From assembly GCA_038206765.1 (NCBI GenBank), contig JBBRAM010000009.1, forward strand, positions 62,001 to 126,000: a DNA stretch of 64,000 bases, in the 5' to 3' direction. The notes under the pieces are model-generated. The model had not been told where the DNA came from. It saw nothing but the letters and a program-made list of their open reading frames with translations, and made no database searches. A program made the position numbers and the translations under genes. The DNA comes from UKL13-2 sp038206765. GTDB taxonomy: Bacteria; Pseudomonadota; Gammaproteobacteria; Burkholderiales; Usitatibacteraceae. Below, piece by piece: positions 44,753 through 53,567 of the stretch (the stretch's first letter is position 1; each line of letters starts with the position of its first letter).

Positions 44753-45433
44753 CTATTTTTTGCCTGATTCTGATGGCGCCGATGTCGTCGGCGGCGTTGG
44801 GGAGGATGCTGGTGGTGCAGACTTAGTCTTTTCAAGTTGCGCAAGCCATGCTGTCCAATCAACGGGTCCGTCGTCAAATCGTTTTTTCAAATTTGCCAAT
44901 ACCTTCGGCCACGCCTTGCCAAAGTAATCAAACGCTTTATCCCATTCGCCGTCGTTGCCCTCGCTACTTCCACTCACGCCAGCGCTGCCACCAACGCCGC
45001 CACCAACGCTACCCGAGCCCCAGCCGATGTGATGGATCGACACATCGGTCAGCGAATCGCCTCGCGCCACGAAACGCACAATCACGATGGTGCGTTGCTT
45101 GCGTGCTTCCGGCAACGACGGTGGCGCATTCCAGGTAAAGGACAACATTTTTTTATCCTGAAAGCCAATGATTTTCATATCATCCGCGCCTCTCAGCCCC
45201 GGCTCGGCCAGTGGGTTCATAAAAATCTGAAACGGGCCGTCAACTCGCAGCTCCACATTCGCATCGGGTGCAAAAAATGTTTTGATGCCCGCCGAAGTTG
45301 TCCATGCTTTCCAGACGTCATCGACACTTGCTTTGACCGTAACTTTTTCATCAATTGCGCGCTCTGTGACGGCAGATGTGCAGGCGGCCAGCAGCCAAAT
45401 CAGCAATAACAAAAGCCACATATGATGCTTCAT
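44753..45433 (-). CDS. SRPBCC/AHSA1-type domain lipoprotein with a Gly/Ser insert
   Basis: The 226-residue protein has a lipoprotein signal with lipobox LAAC (Cys18). Residues 28-185 match the START-like SRPBCC/AHSA1 fold: VTVKASVDDVWKAWTTSAGIKTFFAP and the closing helix EWDKAFDYFGKAWPKVLANLKKRF. Between them residues 139-161 are a Gly/Ser/Val run encoded partly by two 12-bp direct repeats (44987-45010). The C-terminal 25 residues are Pro/Ser/Thr-rich. These hydrophobic-pocket proteins bind small lipophilic ligands; its envelope location is inferred from the lipobox. It overlaps the aminotransferase gene by 4 bases. Confidence 0.75.
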   Translation of the reverse strand: MKHHMWLLLLLIWLLAACTSAVTERAIDEKVTVKASVDDVWKAWTTSAGIKTFFAPDANVELRVDGPFQIFMNPLAEPGLRGADDMKIIGFQDKKMLSFTWNAPPSLPEARKQRTIVIVRFVARGDSLTDVSIHHIGWGSGSVGGGVGGSAGVSGSSEGNDGEWDKAFDYFGKAWPKVLANLKKRFDDGPVDWTAWLAQLEKTKSAPPASSPTPPTTSAPSESGKK

Positions 45434-46644
45434 GTTCTATCCTTCAAATGATTCAGCACGACAGCAATACGGTCGACGGCCACTTGCAGGCGTGCAATAT
45501 TTTTGGTGTACGCAAAACGAATATATCGCTCTGGCTGATTTGCGCCAAAATCTTTTCCGGGCGTAATCGCAACATGGGCTTCTTGTAAAATTTTCCTGCA
45601 CAGTTCGAAGCTGTCTTCCGTGAGGTTTGAGCAATCCGCGTAAACATAAAACGCGCCTTGAGGTTCCACCGCAATGATAAAACCAAGTTTCCGCAGCGCG
45701 GGGATCAAGAAATTACGACGCGCTTCAAACTCGCGGCGGCGTTCCTCCAAAATCATTAGCGTCTCTGGCAGGAATGCCGCTAGCGCTGCATATTGAGCGG
45801 GCGCCGAGGGAGAGATAAATAAATTCTGCGCTAATTTTTCCACCTCGCGCGCATAAGCAGGCGGCACGACCAGCCACCCCAAGCGCCAACCCGTCATCTG
45901 AAAATATTTACTAAAACTGTTGATGACGAACAAATTTCGCGCAGAATCTTCTTTGCAATCGAGCGCCGTTGAGGGCGCAACACCATAGGTCAGCCCCTGA
46001 TAAATTTCATCGACGATCAAACTCCCGCCACGCGCGGTCACAGCGGCATGGATGGCCTGAAGCTCAGATGGCATAACCAATGTGCCCGTCGGATTTGAAG
46101 GTGTCGCAACCAGTGCTGCCACGCTGCGCTCATCCCAATTCGCACCAATATGCATGGCAGTCAATTGATAACCAGCTTCACTGCCCGACACAATCATCTT
46201 CGGCACACCACCCATCGCGCGGACAAAATGACGGTTGCACGGATAGCCCGGGTCCGCCATCAGCACTTCATCGCCCGCGCTCAGCAGGATCCCCATCGTC
46301 AGTAACAGCGCGGCGCTGGAGCCCGCGGTGATGATAATGCGGCTCGCGTCAACGGTAACGCCATATTTTGTTTGGTAAAACGCGCTGATCGCTTCACGCA
46401 GTGGCGCAATGCCCAATGCCGAGGTGTAGGACATCGATTGCTCGCCCAGCGCTTTGATCCCAGCATCGATAATCGGCTGCGGTGTCGCAAAATCAGGCTC
46501 GCCGATTTCCATGTGGATCACATCGTGGCCTTGGCGTTCCAGTTCGCGGGCGGCGGTTTGAATCTCCATTACCTCGAAAGGCGCGATGTGGGACATGCGG
46601 TCGGCCAATCGATTGACGGCGATATCGGTATTGATCGTTCTCAT
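45430..46644 (-). CDS. Pyridoxal-phosphate aminotransferase, class I (aspartate aminotransferase-like)
   Basis: This 404-residue enzyme shows the class I/II fold type I pattern: IHMEIGEPDFATP at the N-terminal arm, ATPSNPTGT, VDEIYQGL and the lysine that binds pyridoxal phosphate in SFSKYFQMTGWRLGW. Closest by eye are the aspartate/aromatic aminotransferases of the I-gamma type; the amino donor cannot be fixed. Its ATG overlaps the hrpA stop (ATGA), and its own stop overlaps the next gene, so three unrelated genes form one tightly coupled operon. Confidence 0.88.
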   Translation of the reverse strand: MRTINTDIAVNRLADRMSHIAPFEVMEIQTAARELERQGHDVIHMEIGEPDFATPQPIIDAGIKALGEQSMSYTSALGIAPLREAISAFYQTKYGVTVDASRIIITAGSSAALLLTMGILLSAGDEVLMADPGYPCNRHFVRAMGGVPKMIVSGSEAGYQLTAMHIGANWDERSVAALVATPSNPTGTLVMPSELQAIHAAVTARGGSLIVDEIYQGLTYGVAPSTALDCKEDSARNLFVINSFSKYFQMTGWRLGWLVVPPAYAREVEKLAQNLFISPSAPAQYAALAAFLPETLMILEERRREFEARRNFLIPALRKLGFIIAVEPQGAFYVYADCSNLTEDSFELCRKILQEAHVAITPGKDFGANQPERYIRFAYTKNIARLQVAVDRIAVVLNHLKDRT

Positions 46645-49600
46645 TTCTGCATCTCATCCCAAACTTTTCCCACCCGCTTTACGCTCACTGGTAGCGGTGT
46701 GCGTAATTCCTGGGCAAACAAACTCACCCGTAATTCCTCTACCAGCCAACGATACTCCCGGACACTGTCGTCTAGCTCATTCTTGACGCGTAACCAATTC
46801 TGCCAGAGCGGTCGAATTTGTTTGAAGTTTTCCAAATCACGTTCCATCGCACCCGCCTTGGCTTTGTTGATTCGCATCGCAATCGCTTTCAGATAGCGCG
46901 GGTAATGCAGCAGTTGTGCGCCGCGTGTTTCGCGCAAAAATTCCTTGCTGAATAATTGCTTAAGCTGGTCTTCTACATCGGGGCCGATGTGTTCCCAACC
47001 TTTGACGTAGCGCTCGCTCAATAATTTTTTGATTTCCGCTGCAAGTGAGAGCGATTCATCAACTGCCGCCGCCAGTGCCTGCACATGGACATTCAGCTTC
47101 GATTTCATCGCGTCGCGTGTGCTGGCAAATAATGCCGCATCGCGGATCATGGGTTTGTCTAAATCAACAAACGTCATCGCAAACGCGGCATAAACCAGTT
47201 CAGTCTTCAACGCATCCTGCGCATGATTTTTAGCCTCCGGAAAATACTGCGCGAACTGAAATGCTGCAACTGGCGAAACCTTAATGGCGCGTTCAGCAAA
47301 CTTGGCTTGTTCAGCCAGTTCCAGCATGAAAAGCCTTGTTAAGCCGCGCCGGTGCTGGAGTTTTGCCAACAGTGGCTCGTCGACGATCCGAATCGCCACA
47401 TCGGCTTCATGATCCATCAGTGCGGGATAACCGTCGTATCGGATTCCCGATTTTTCGAAGTTAATGGTCTCCGGAATCTCACCCAAACCCGCTGGCCACG
47501 CCTTCAAACCATCTTGCTCCATTCGGTTGCTATGCAGCGTCGAGAACACGGTGCGGGACGCATCGGCAAATTGTAATTTCAACGCGGCGAAGTCGCGCGA
47601 CATCGCCAGCTCTTTGCCGTCCGCGTCAACGATTTGAAAATTCATCATCAGGTGCGCGGGTAGCCGTGCCAAATCCCATGCGTCCTTTGGCGGATCAATC
47701 TGCTTGGCACGTTTTAAAAACGCAGTGAGTGCGTCGGTCAACGGCAATTCGGCGGCAGATAAATCGCGCGTTCCGTCGGATTTTAAAAGATGCTCCATAA
47801 ATTCACTAACGGTGTCGGGCACCGGTACGAGCGGGCTGCGCAGGCGCTGTGGCAGCGTTTTTATGACCGCGGCTACCTTCTCGCGCAACATGCCCATCAC
47901 CAGCCACTCGAATCGCGTAGGCGGCACTTGGTTGAGGACGGCAACTGGCAACGTGATCGTCACGCCATCCATCGGATGCGTTGGCTCGAAACGATAGCTA
48001 AGCGGGTAGGTTGCGCCGCGGGTTTTGAGTGTTTTCGGGTAAAGATCAAACGTGATTTCCTGCGCGGTACGGCGCATCAGTTGCTCAACACTAAACTGTA
48101 AAATTTTCGGATTGGCACGTTCCGCATCTTTGCGCCAACGCTCGAATCCTGCCATGTTGACGATATCGGCGGGAATAATCGCGTTGTAGAGCGCCACCAT
48201 TTCCTCTTCATCGATCAGCACATCCTGACGGCGGGCTTTGTTTTCGATGTCCTCGATTTCATCGACCAGCTGTAAATTGTGTTGCAAAAATTTGCCGTGG
48301 GTATCAACTTCGCCTGCCACCAAGCCTTGACGAATAAAGATTTCGCGCGATTCAACGGGTTTGATCGCGCCATAGTGAATGCGTTTACGCGGGTTCACAA
48401 TCAGGCCATACAGTGCCACTTGTTCAAATGCAACCACCTGCCCGCTCTTGCGTTCCCAATGCGGATCAAAGTGCGTACGCGTAACCAAATGCGAGGCGAG
48501 TTGTTCAATCCACTCCGGCTCAATGCTAGCAATGGTGCGCGCGTAAACGCGGGTGGTCTCGGTCAACTCGGCGGCCATCACCCATTTCATCCGCGTGGGC
48601 TTTTGACCGGCGTGTTGTTGTTGCATCCGTGGCAATTGAAACTTCAACGCGCGCGTGCCTAAGTAGTGATCGCCCTCCAACGCTTTCGTACCGACGTTCG
48701 TTAGCAATCCGGTGAGCAAGGCGCGATGAATATTTTCAAACCGTGCCGGCGCATCGTTCAGTAAAAGCCCAAGGGATGTGACCATCTCCGACAACTGCGA
48801 ATGCACATCGCGCCATTCACGCATCCGCAGTGGAGAAAGGAAATTATCGATCAGCATTTGATCGAATTTTCGGTTCGATTTTTTATGCTTCAGCGCGTCA
48901 TCATAGAACGCCCACATTTTTACAAAGGCTAAAAACTCAGATTGTGGATCCGCAAATTTTTCATGCGCAACGGCGGACTCCTGCTGCTTGTCGTGCGGTC
49001 GATTGCGCGGGTCTTGGACCGATAACGCGGCAGCAATAATCAACACTTCGGTTAACGCCGATTCTTTGGCTGCTGCCACCAACATCCGCGCCAATGCTGG
49101 ATCTACAGGAAATTTTGCAAGCGTCGTGCCGAGCGGTGTTAGGGCTTTTTCGGCATCAACTGCGCCCAATTCAAATAGCTGGCGATAGCCGTCTTCGATC
49201 ATGCGTGATGACGGCGGCTCGATAAACGGAAAGTCAGCGATGTCGCCCAAATCAAGTGCCTTCATCCGCAAAATCACCGCGGCCAACGAAGTGCGCAAAA
49301 TTTCCGGCGTAGTGAACGCAGGCCGAGCGTCGTGGTCTTCCTCGCTATACAGACGAATCGCAATGCCGTCCGCGACCCGACCACAACGCCCTGCGCGCTG
49401 CTTGGCAGAGGCTTGCGAAATCGGTTCAATTTGCAACTGATTAATTTTTGAGCGCGGCGAGTACCGGTTGATTCTGGCCACGCCCGCATCGATCACATAG
49501 CGAATGCCGGGCACCGTGAGGGAGGTCTCGGCGACGTTGGTGGCGAGGATAATTCTTCTACGCCCGCCCGTTTGAAAAACACGATCTTGCTCAGCGTTTG

Positions 49601-50672
49601 AGAGCCGCGAATAGAGGGGCAAAATTTCTAGGTGCGCCCGGATTCCAGCGCCTGGCGCGTTCACGGTGTGCTTGCGTAACGCCTCAGCGCAATCGCGAAT
49701 CTCCCGCTCGCCAGGCAAAAAAATGAGAATGTCACCATGATGAGATTCGTGAAGCAATTCATCAACCGAGCGCACGACGGCATCTTCAATATCCACTGCG
49801 TCTTCAGCTTCGTCTAAAAAATGTTCAGGACGGTAGCGAACTTCAACGGGAAATGTACGCCCTGAAACTTCAATAATCGGCGCAAGTACAGCAGTGTCGC
49901 CATAACCCGAGCCGAAATGTTCGGCAAACTTGCGCGGATCAATCGTCGCCGAGGTTACTATCACTTTCAAATCCGGTCGCCGCGCAATTAAGCGTTTCAC
50001 GTAACCGAGCAAAAAATCAATGTTGAGCGAGCGCTCATGCGCCTCATCAATAATCAGCGTGTCGTATTGCCTGAGCGAATGATCGCTATGGGTCTCAGCG
50101 AGCAAAATGCCGTCCGTCATCACCTTCACAAACGTGGAATCATCGGTCCGATCATTGAAGCGAATTTTGTAGGCGACGGTGTGGTTACCGGATTGTTTTA
50201 ATTCTTGCGCCAAGCGCGTTGCTAAACTTCGTGCCGCGATCCGGCGTGGCTGGGTGCAGCCGATCATACCGTTCATGCCGCGCCCCAGCTCCAAACAAAT
50301 CTTGGGAAGTTGCGTGGTCTTACCGGAACCGGTCTCACCGCATAGAATCACAACTTGATGTTTACGAATTAAATCCGCAATCTCGTGCCTGCGCTCAGCA
50401 ATCGGTAGCGCATCATCGTATTCGGGGCCGGGTTTGCTTGGGTGCCCCAAGACCAAGGCGTGGCGCGCCTTTCGGGCCAGATAACGCGCTTGCGCCGCTT
50501 TCAAATCAGCCGTAAATTTTTGCTCTAATTGCTCAACCGGCTTACCCTGCTTGATAAAATCGCGGCGCTTGCGGTCAAGTGTGATCAGCCGTCCGCGATC
50601 AACCAGCAAAAGATCGTCGGGGATTAAATTTTGGCGGGGCGTTGCTGAAGTTTGACTAGGAAGTGATGACAT
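46641..50672 (-). CDS. hrpA: ATP-dependent RNA helicase HrpA (DEAH box)
   Basis: The 1343-residue protein is full length for HrpA (about 1300 in E. coli). Motifs in order: GETGSGKTTQ (Walker A), IIDEAHERSLN (DEAH box), TSATID, LATNVAETSLTVPGIRYVID and QRAGRCGRV (motif VI), then helicase-associated and OB-fold domains and the long HrpA-specific C-terminal region (DUF3418). It is a cytoplasmic helicase implicated in mRNA processing and in rescue of stalled ribosomes. The start MSSLPSQ at 50670-50672 was chosen over a frame 42 codons longer that begins in the divergent promoter region. Confidence 0.95.
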   Translation of the reverse strand: MSSLPSQTSATPRQNLIPDDLLLVDRGRLITLDRKRRDFIKQGKPVEQLEQKFTADLKAAQARYLARKARHALVLGHPSKPGPEYDDALPIAERRHEIADLIRKHQVVILCGETGSGKTTQLPKICLELGRGMNGMIGCTQPRRIAARSLATRLAQELKQSGNHTVAYKIRFNDRTDDSTFVKVMTDGILLAETHSDHSLRQYDTLIIDEAHERSLNIDFLLGYVKRLIARRPDLKVIVTSATIDPRKFAEHFGSGYGDTAVLAPIIEVSGRTFPVEVRYRPEHFLDEAEDAVDIEDAVVRSVDELLHESHHGDILIFLPGEREIRDCAEALRKHTVNAPGAGIRAHLEILPLYSRLSNAEQDRVFQTGGRRRIILATNVAETSLTVPGIRYVIDAGVARINRYSPRSKINQLQIEPISQASAKQRAGRCGRVADGIAIRLYSEEDHDARPAFTTPEILRTSLAAVILRMKALDLGDIADFPFIEPPSSRMIEDGYRQLFELGAVDAEKALTPLGTTLAKFPVDPALARMLVAAAKESALTEVLIIAAALSVQDPRNRPHDKQQESAVAHEKFADPQSEFLAFVKMWAFYDDALKHKKSNRKFDQMLIDNFLSPLRMREWRDVHSQLSEMVTSLGLLLNDAPARFENIHRALLTGLLTNVGTKALEGDHYLGTRALKFQLPRMQQQHAGQKPTRMKWVMAAELTETTRVYARTIASIEPEWIEQLASHLVTRTHFDPHWERKSGQVVAFEQVALYGLIVNPRKRIHYGAIKPVESREIFIRQGLVAGEVDTHGKFLQHNLQLVDEIEDIENKARRQDVLIDEEEMVALYNAIIPADIVNMAGFERWRKDAERANPKILQFSVEQLMRRTAQEITFDLYPKTLKTRGATYPLSYRFEPTHPMDGVTITLPVAVLNQVPPTRFEWLVMGMLREKVAAVIKTLPQRLRSPLVPVPDTVSEFMEHLLKSDGTRDLSAAELPLTDALTAFLKRAKQIDPPKDAWDLARLPAHLMMNFQIVDADGKELAMSRDFAALKLQFADASRTVFSTLHSNRMEQDGLKAWPAGLGEIPETINFEKSGIRYDGYPALMDHEADVAIRIVDEPLLAKLQHRRGLTRLFMLELAEQAKFAERAIKVSPVAAFQFAQYFPEAKNHAQDALKTELVYAAFAMTFVDLDKPMIRDAALFASTRDAMKSKLNVHVQALAAAVDESLSLAAEIKKLLSERYVKGWEHIGPDVEDQLKQLFSKEFLRETRGAQLLHYPRYLKAIAMRINKAKAGAMERDLENFKQIRPLWQNWLRVKNELDDSVREYRWLVEELRVSLFAQELRTPLPVSVKRVGKVWDEMQK

Positions 50673-50945
50673 AGTGGCGCATTTTACGCGGAGGCAGTAG
50701 CTTGGCGCATTGATGAGGAAAAATAGTTGTGGTTGCCAGACGGCCGACCGGGCCGGTGGCCATTCAAATCCCATGAAAATTATTACGATTTCAAACACGG
50801 CAGCATCTGCAAGGTTTATGCATCGCTGAAAAGTTGTAAACAGAGTTCTGTAGAATCGACTTTAGCGCGATCTACAAGTTATCCTATTCACCGCCGGCAT
50901 GTAGCGCTGATGTTGAAGGTCCAAGATCTACAAAAAAGGGAAAAA
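50673..50945. promoter_or_regulatory. 273-bp divergent region between hrpA and the M48-pilin gene
   Basis: No gene is seen. It contains a strong G/C hairpin, GGCCGACCGG facing CCGGTGGCC (50742-50761), about 70 bases before hrpA. An inverted repeat TGTAGA-A-TCG facing CGATCTACA (50849-50876) lies about 70 bases before the M48-pilin start. The second may be an operator; AGATCTACA recurs just before the ribosome site at about 50929-50937. Promoter boxes could not be assigned. Confidence 0.35.
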
Positions 50946-52166
50946 ATGAATCTTATCTATAAAAATGAAAAAACCTTGTTCGCCATTTTGCTGGTGATAT
51001 CTTCAATTATTTGGCTCGCTATTATTTTGGGCACCCTCGGCTTGGCGCTGGTATACGTGTTCGTATTTTTTATTTTTTATCTGTTCGCGCAATCAGCCTT
51101 TATTTCTTACTTGAAAGGGACTGCGGTAAAAATTACGCCTACGCAGTTTCCGGATTTGAGCGAGCGGGTCAATGCTTGCGCCGCCAAACTCGAATTGCGC
51201 GAAGTGCCGGACGCTTACATCCTCAATGGCAACGGCGTGTTTAATGCTTTTGCCACGCGCTTTTTGGGGCGCAATTTTATTGTGCTGTTGTCCGATATCG
51301 TTGATGCGCTGGAGCAGCATCCCGATGCCATCAATTTTTATATTGGCCATGAAATCGGCCATATCAAACGTAACCACATTGGCTGGTCGCCAGTGCTGAT
51401 GCCGGCCTCGTTTTTACCGCTAGTTGGTGCGGCCTATTCACGCGCTTGCGAATACACATGTGACCGCCATGGTCTTGCGGCCTGTGTGGACATGGGTAGT
51501 GCGCAGCTTGGTTTGGCTGCGCTGGCAGCAGGCGCAAAACGCTGGCGCACCATGAGCAAAACGGGGTATGCCGAACAATCGCGCGATACGTCCGCTTTTT
51601 GGATGTCATTTCATGAATATTTGTCTGATTATCCGTGGTTGACCAAGCGTATGGCGGCACTCAAAGCCTTGGCTTCCGGGCAAGAGGCAACGCAGCCGAG
51701 CCGCAATCCGATCGCTTGCTTTTTGGCAATATTCGTTCCGCGGTTAGGGCTTATCGGCGGTGGCGCTGGTTCGTTGATTGTTGTTGTCGCAATCATCGGT
51801 ATTTTGGCGGCTGTCGCCATTCCGCAGTACCAAGATTACGTCAACAAAGCGCAGCTAATGCAGGCGGTTAGCGTCGGCCGGCAAGCGACCGTTGCGGTAG
51901 ATCAATACTACAGCCAAAAAAATGCGGTCCCAGAGAATTTGGAGCAAGCCGGATTTTCTGCTTCGACAACTGGCACGTTCGCGCAGGTAATAACCGTAAA
52001 TCCGGATAATGGCATCATCAGCGTCGCGCTAACAACACCAGCCCTTTATGCGGGCAAACAGATTATTTTTGTCCCGAATATCGATGCCAATAAGCAAATA
52101 GTCTGGCAATGCAGCGCAGCGGGCATCCCTAATAAAGTGCTGCCTCAGGATTGCCAAAGCAACTAA
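50946..52166 (+). CDS. M48 metallopeptidase fused to a type IV pilin-like domain
   Basis: The 406-residue protein has two parts. Residues 9-57 form a membrane hairpin; residues 65-245 are an M48 (HtpX/Ste24-like) peptidase with zinc motif HEIGH (135-139) and third ligand Glu169 in CEYTCDRHG. A third hydrophobic segment starts near 268 and runs into LIVVVAIIGILAAVAIPQY (277-295), DYVNKAQLMQAVSV and a pilin-like C-terminal region with Cys389 and Cys403, the position of the pilin disulfide loop. The pilin helix lacks the FTLIE processing site and Glu5. Thus the pilin part is probably an anchored, uncleaved periplasmic domain. AAGGGA precedes the chosen ATG; an upstream frame was rejected. rsmH2 follows 20 bp later. 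Confidence 0.85.
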   Translation: MNLIYKNEKTLFAILLVISSIIWLAIILGTLGLALVYVFVFFIFYLFAQSAFISYLKGTAVKITPTQFPDLSERVNACAAKLELREVPDAYILNGNGVFNAFATRFLGRNFIVLLSDIVDALEQHPDAINFYIGHEIGHIKRNHIGWSPVLMPASFLPLVGAAYSRACEYTCDRHGLAACVDMGSAQLGLAALAAGAKRWRTMSKTGYAEQSRDTSAFWMSFHEYLSDYPWLTKRMAALKALASGQEATQPSRNPIACFLAIFVPRLGLIGGGAGSLIVVVAIIGILAAVAIPQYQDYVNKAQLMQAVSVGRQATVAVDQYYSQKNAVPENLEQAGFSASTTGTFAQVITVNPDNGIISVALTTPALYAGKQIIFVPNIDANKQIVWQCSAAGIPNKVLPQDCQSN

Positions 52167-52186
52167 TGGCTCTGAACAACTAAGCC

Positions 52187-53287
52187 ATGACAACCGAAGC
52201 CCCGCCGCCCCACGTACGCCGCAAGCGTTACGGTGGCACGCACCCGAAAAAGTTTGAGGAAAAATACAAGGAAATTAATTCCGAGGATTTTGCGGATGAT
52301 GTTGAAAAAGTCATCGCGCGTGGCCAAACGCCCGCTAGCACGCACCGCCCGATTTGCGTTGATGAAATTTTGGCCATTCTCAATCCGCAGCCCGGTGAAA
52401 TTGCGCTCGATGCCACGCTGGGTTTCGGCGGCCACACGCAGGCGATATTGCCGCGCCTCCTGCCGGGTGGCAAGCTGTTTGCGACCGATGTAGATTCGGT
52501 TGAATTGCCGCGCACTGAAAAGCGTTTGCGCAAGCTGGGTTTTGGTGAAGACGTGCTGGTCGTTCGCAACATCAATTTCGCCGGACTCACCGGATTGATG
52601 CCGGAAACCATGGTTGATAGTGGCGGTGGCAGTGACAGTGACAGTGAAAGCAGCAGCAACAGTGACGGAGGCGGCTTTGATTGCATCCTTGCGGATTTGG
52701 GCGTGTCATCGATGCAGCTCGACAATCCCTCACGCGGTTTTTCGTACAAAAACGACGGCCCGCTTGACCTGCGCTTAAACCCCGCCCGTGGCGCACCGGC
52801 TTCGCAGTTATTGCAGTCGGTAGATGAATTAACCCTGATCGAATTGCTGACGAAAAATGCCGATGAACCGCAGGCTGCATTGATCGCCCATGAAATCAAA
52901 AATAATTCAGCGCCAATAGAAACCACGCAACAACTGGCCGATGCCGTTCGGGCGGCGCTCGATGGTATCACCGAGGAAAAAGAGCATAAAAAGACGTTGG
53001 CGAGGGTGTTTCAAGCGCTGCGTATTGCCGTCAATGATGAGTTTGGGGTGCTGGATCGTTTTCTTGGTTTGCTACCGTGGTGTATGAAGCCAAACGGCCG
53101 CGTGGCCGTGCTGACGTTTCATTCCGGCGAAGATAAGCGGGTTGAACAGGCGTTTCAACAATCTCTGGACGCAGGCATTTTTTCCAGCATCAGCACCACC
53201 GTGATTCGCCCATCGGGCGAGGAACAGCGCAGCAATCCGCGGTCGACCTCGGCACGATTGCGGTGGGCGATTCGAGCGGATTTTTGA
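52187..53287 (+). CDS. RsmH2-type 16S rRNA (cytosine-N4)-methyltransferase paralogue
   Basis: The 366-residue protein belongs to the RsmH/MraW family: ICVDEILAIL, LDATLGFGGHTQAIL, the SAM-site Asp in ATDVDSVE, ILADLGVSSMQLDNPSRGFSY and LTFHSGEDKRVEQAF. It differs from the dcw-cluster RsmH by a basic extension of about 55 residues (RRKRYGGTHPKKFEEKYKE) that I recall from a second RsmH group common in Firmicutes. It is not beside mraZ, ftsL or ftsI. Residues 144-163 are a Ser/Asp/Gly insert just before the conserved FDCILAD. Whether it methylates C1402 or another target is unknown. It is 20 bp after the M48-pilin gene. Confidence 0.85.
   Translation: MTTEAPPPHVRRKRYGGTHPKKFEEKYKEINSEDFADDVEKVIARGQTPASTHRPICVDEILAILNPQPGEIALDATLGFGGHTQAILPRLLPGGKLFATDVDSVELPRTEKRLRKLGFGEDVLVVRNINFAGLTGLMPETMVDSGGGSDSDSESSSNSDGGGFDCILADLGVSSMQLDNPSRGFSYKNDGPLDLRLNPARGAPASQLLQSVDELTLIELLTKNADEPQAALIAHEIKNNSAPIETTQQLADAVRAALDGITEEKEHKKTLARVFQALRIAVNDEFGVLDRFLGLLPWCMKPNGRVAVLTFHSGEDKRVEQAFQQSLDAGIFSSISTTVIRPSGEEQRSNPRSTSARLRWAIRADF
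52631..52666 (+). repeat. 6-bp in-frame repeat inside the RsmH2-type gene
   Basis: Six units related to AGTGAC encode Ser-Asp/Glu/Ser/Asn pairs (residues 149-160) within the methyltransferase. Because 6 bp is a multiple of three, gain or loss of units keeps the frame. Confidence 0.85.
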
Positions 53288-53298
53288 GTTTATAAAAT

Positions 53299-53516
53299 CG
53301 GCAAACACCAGCATTGGCGCGGCGTTGGGCGCTTTTTTTGGCCGTAAAATCGCGCCAGTGCTAGAGACTTTAAAATTGATAGATGGCTTTTATCCGCGCA
53401 TTCTTGCGAATTTAAAGCGAAAAATTTGCCCTTTTAAAAGACCTGAATTGGAATATCTGGCGCGAATGTTTTGCTCTGAACTGGCTCAAACGCCGCGCCA
53501 GTGCTGGTGTTTGGCG
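53299..53516. repeat. Intergenic element bounded by 26-bp inverted repeats
   Basis: The segments 53299-53324 and 53491-53516 are complementary at 24 of 26 bases; the core words are GCAAACACCAGCATTGGCGC and its counterpart GCGCCAGTGCTGGTGTTTGG. They enclose about 166 bp without a coding frame, which includes a copy of the dispersed GCCAGTGCT...GACTTTAAAA motif at 53354-53374. It fills most of the 280-bp gap between two convergent genes. It may be a small non-autonomous mobile element; no target duplication could be confirmed. Confidence 0.5.
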
Positions 53517-53567
53517 ATCAGAGTTGCATTGCAAAGTATGCCCAACTTACATTGCCAAATTGGTCTC

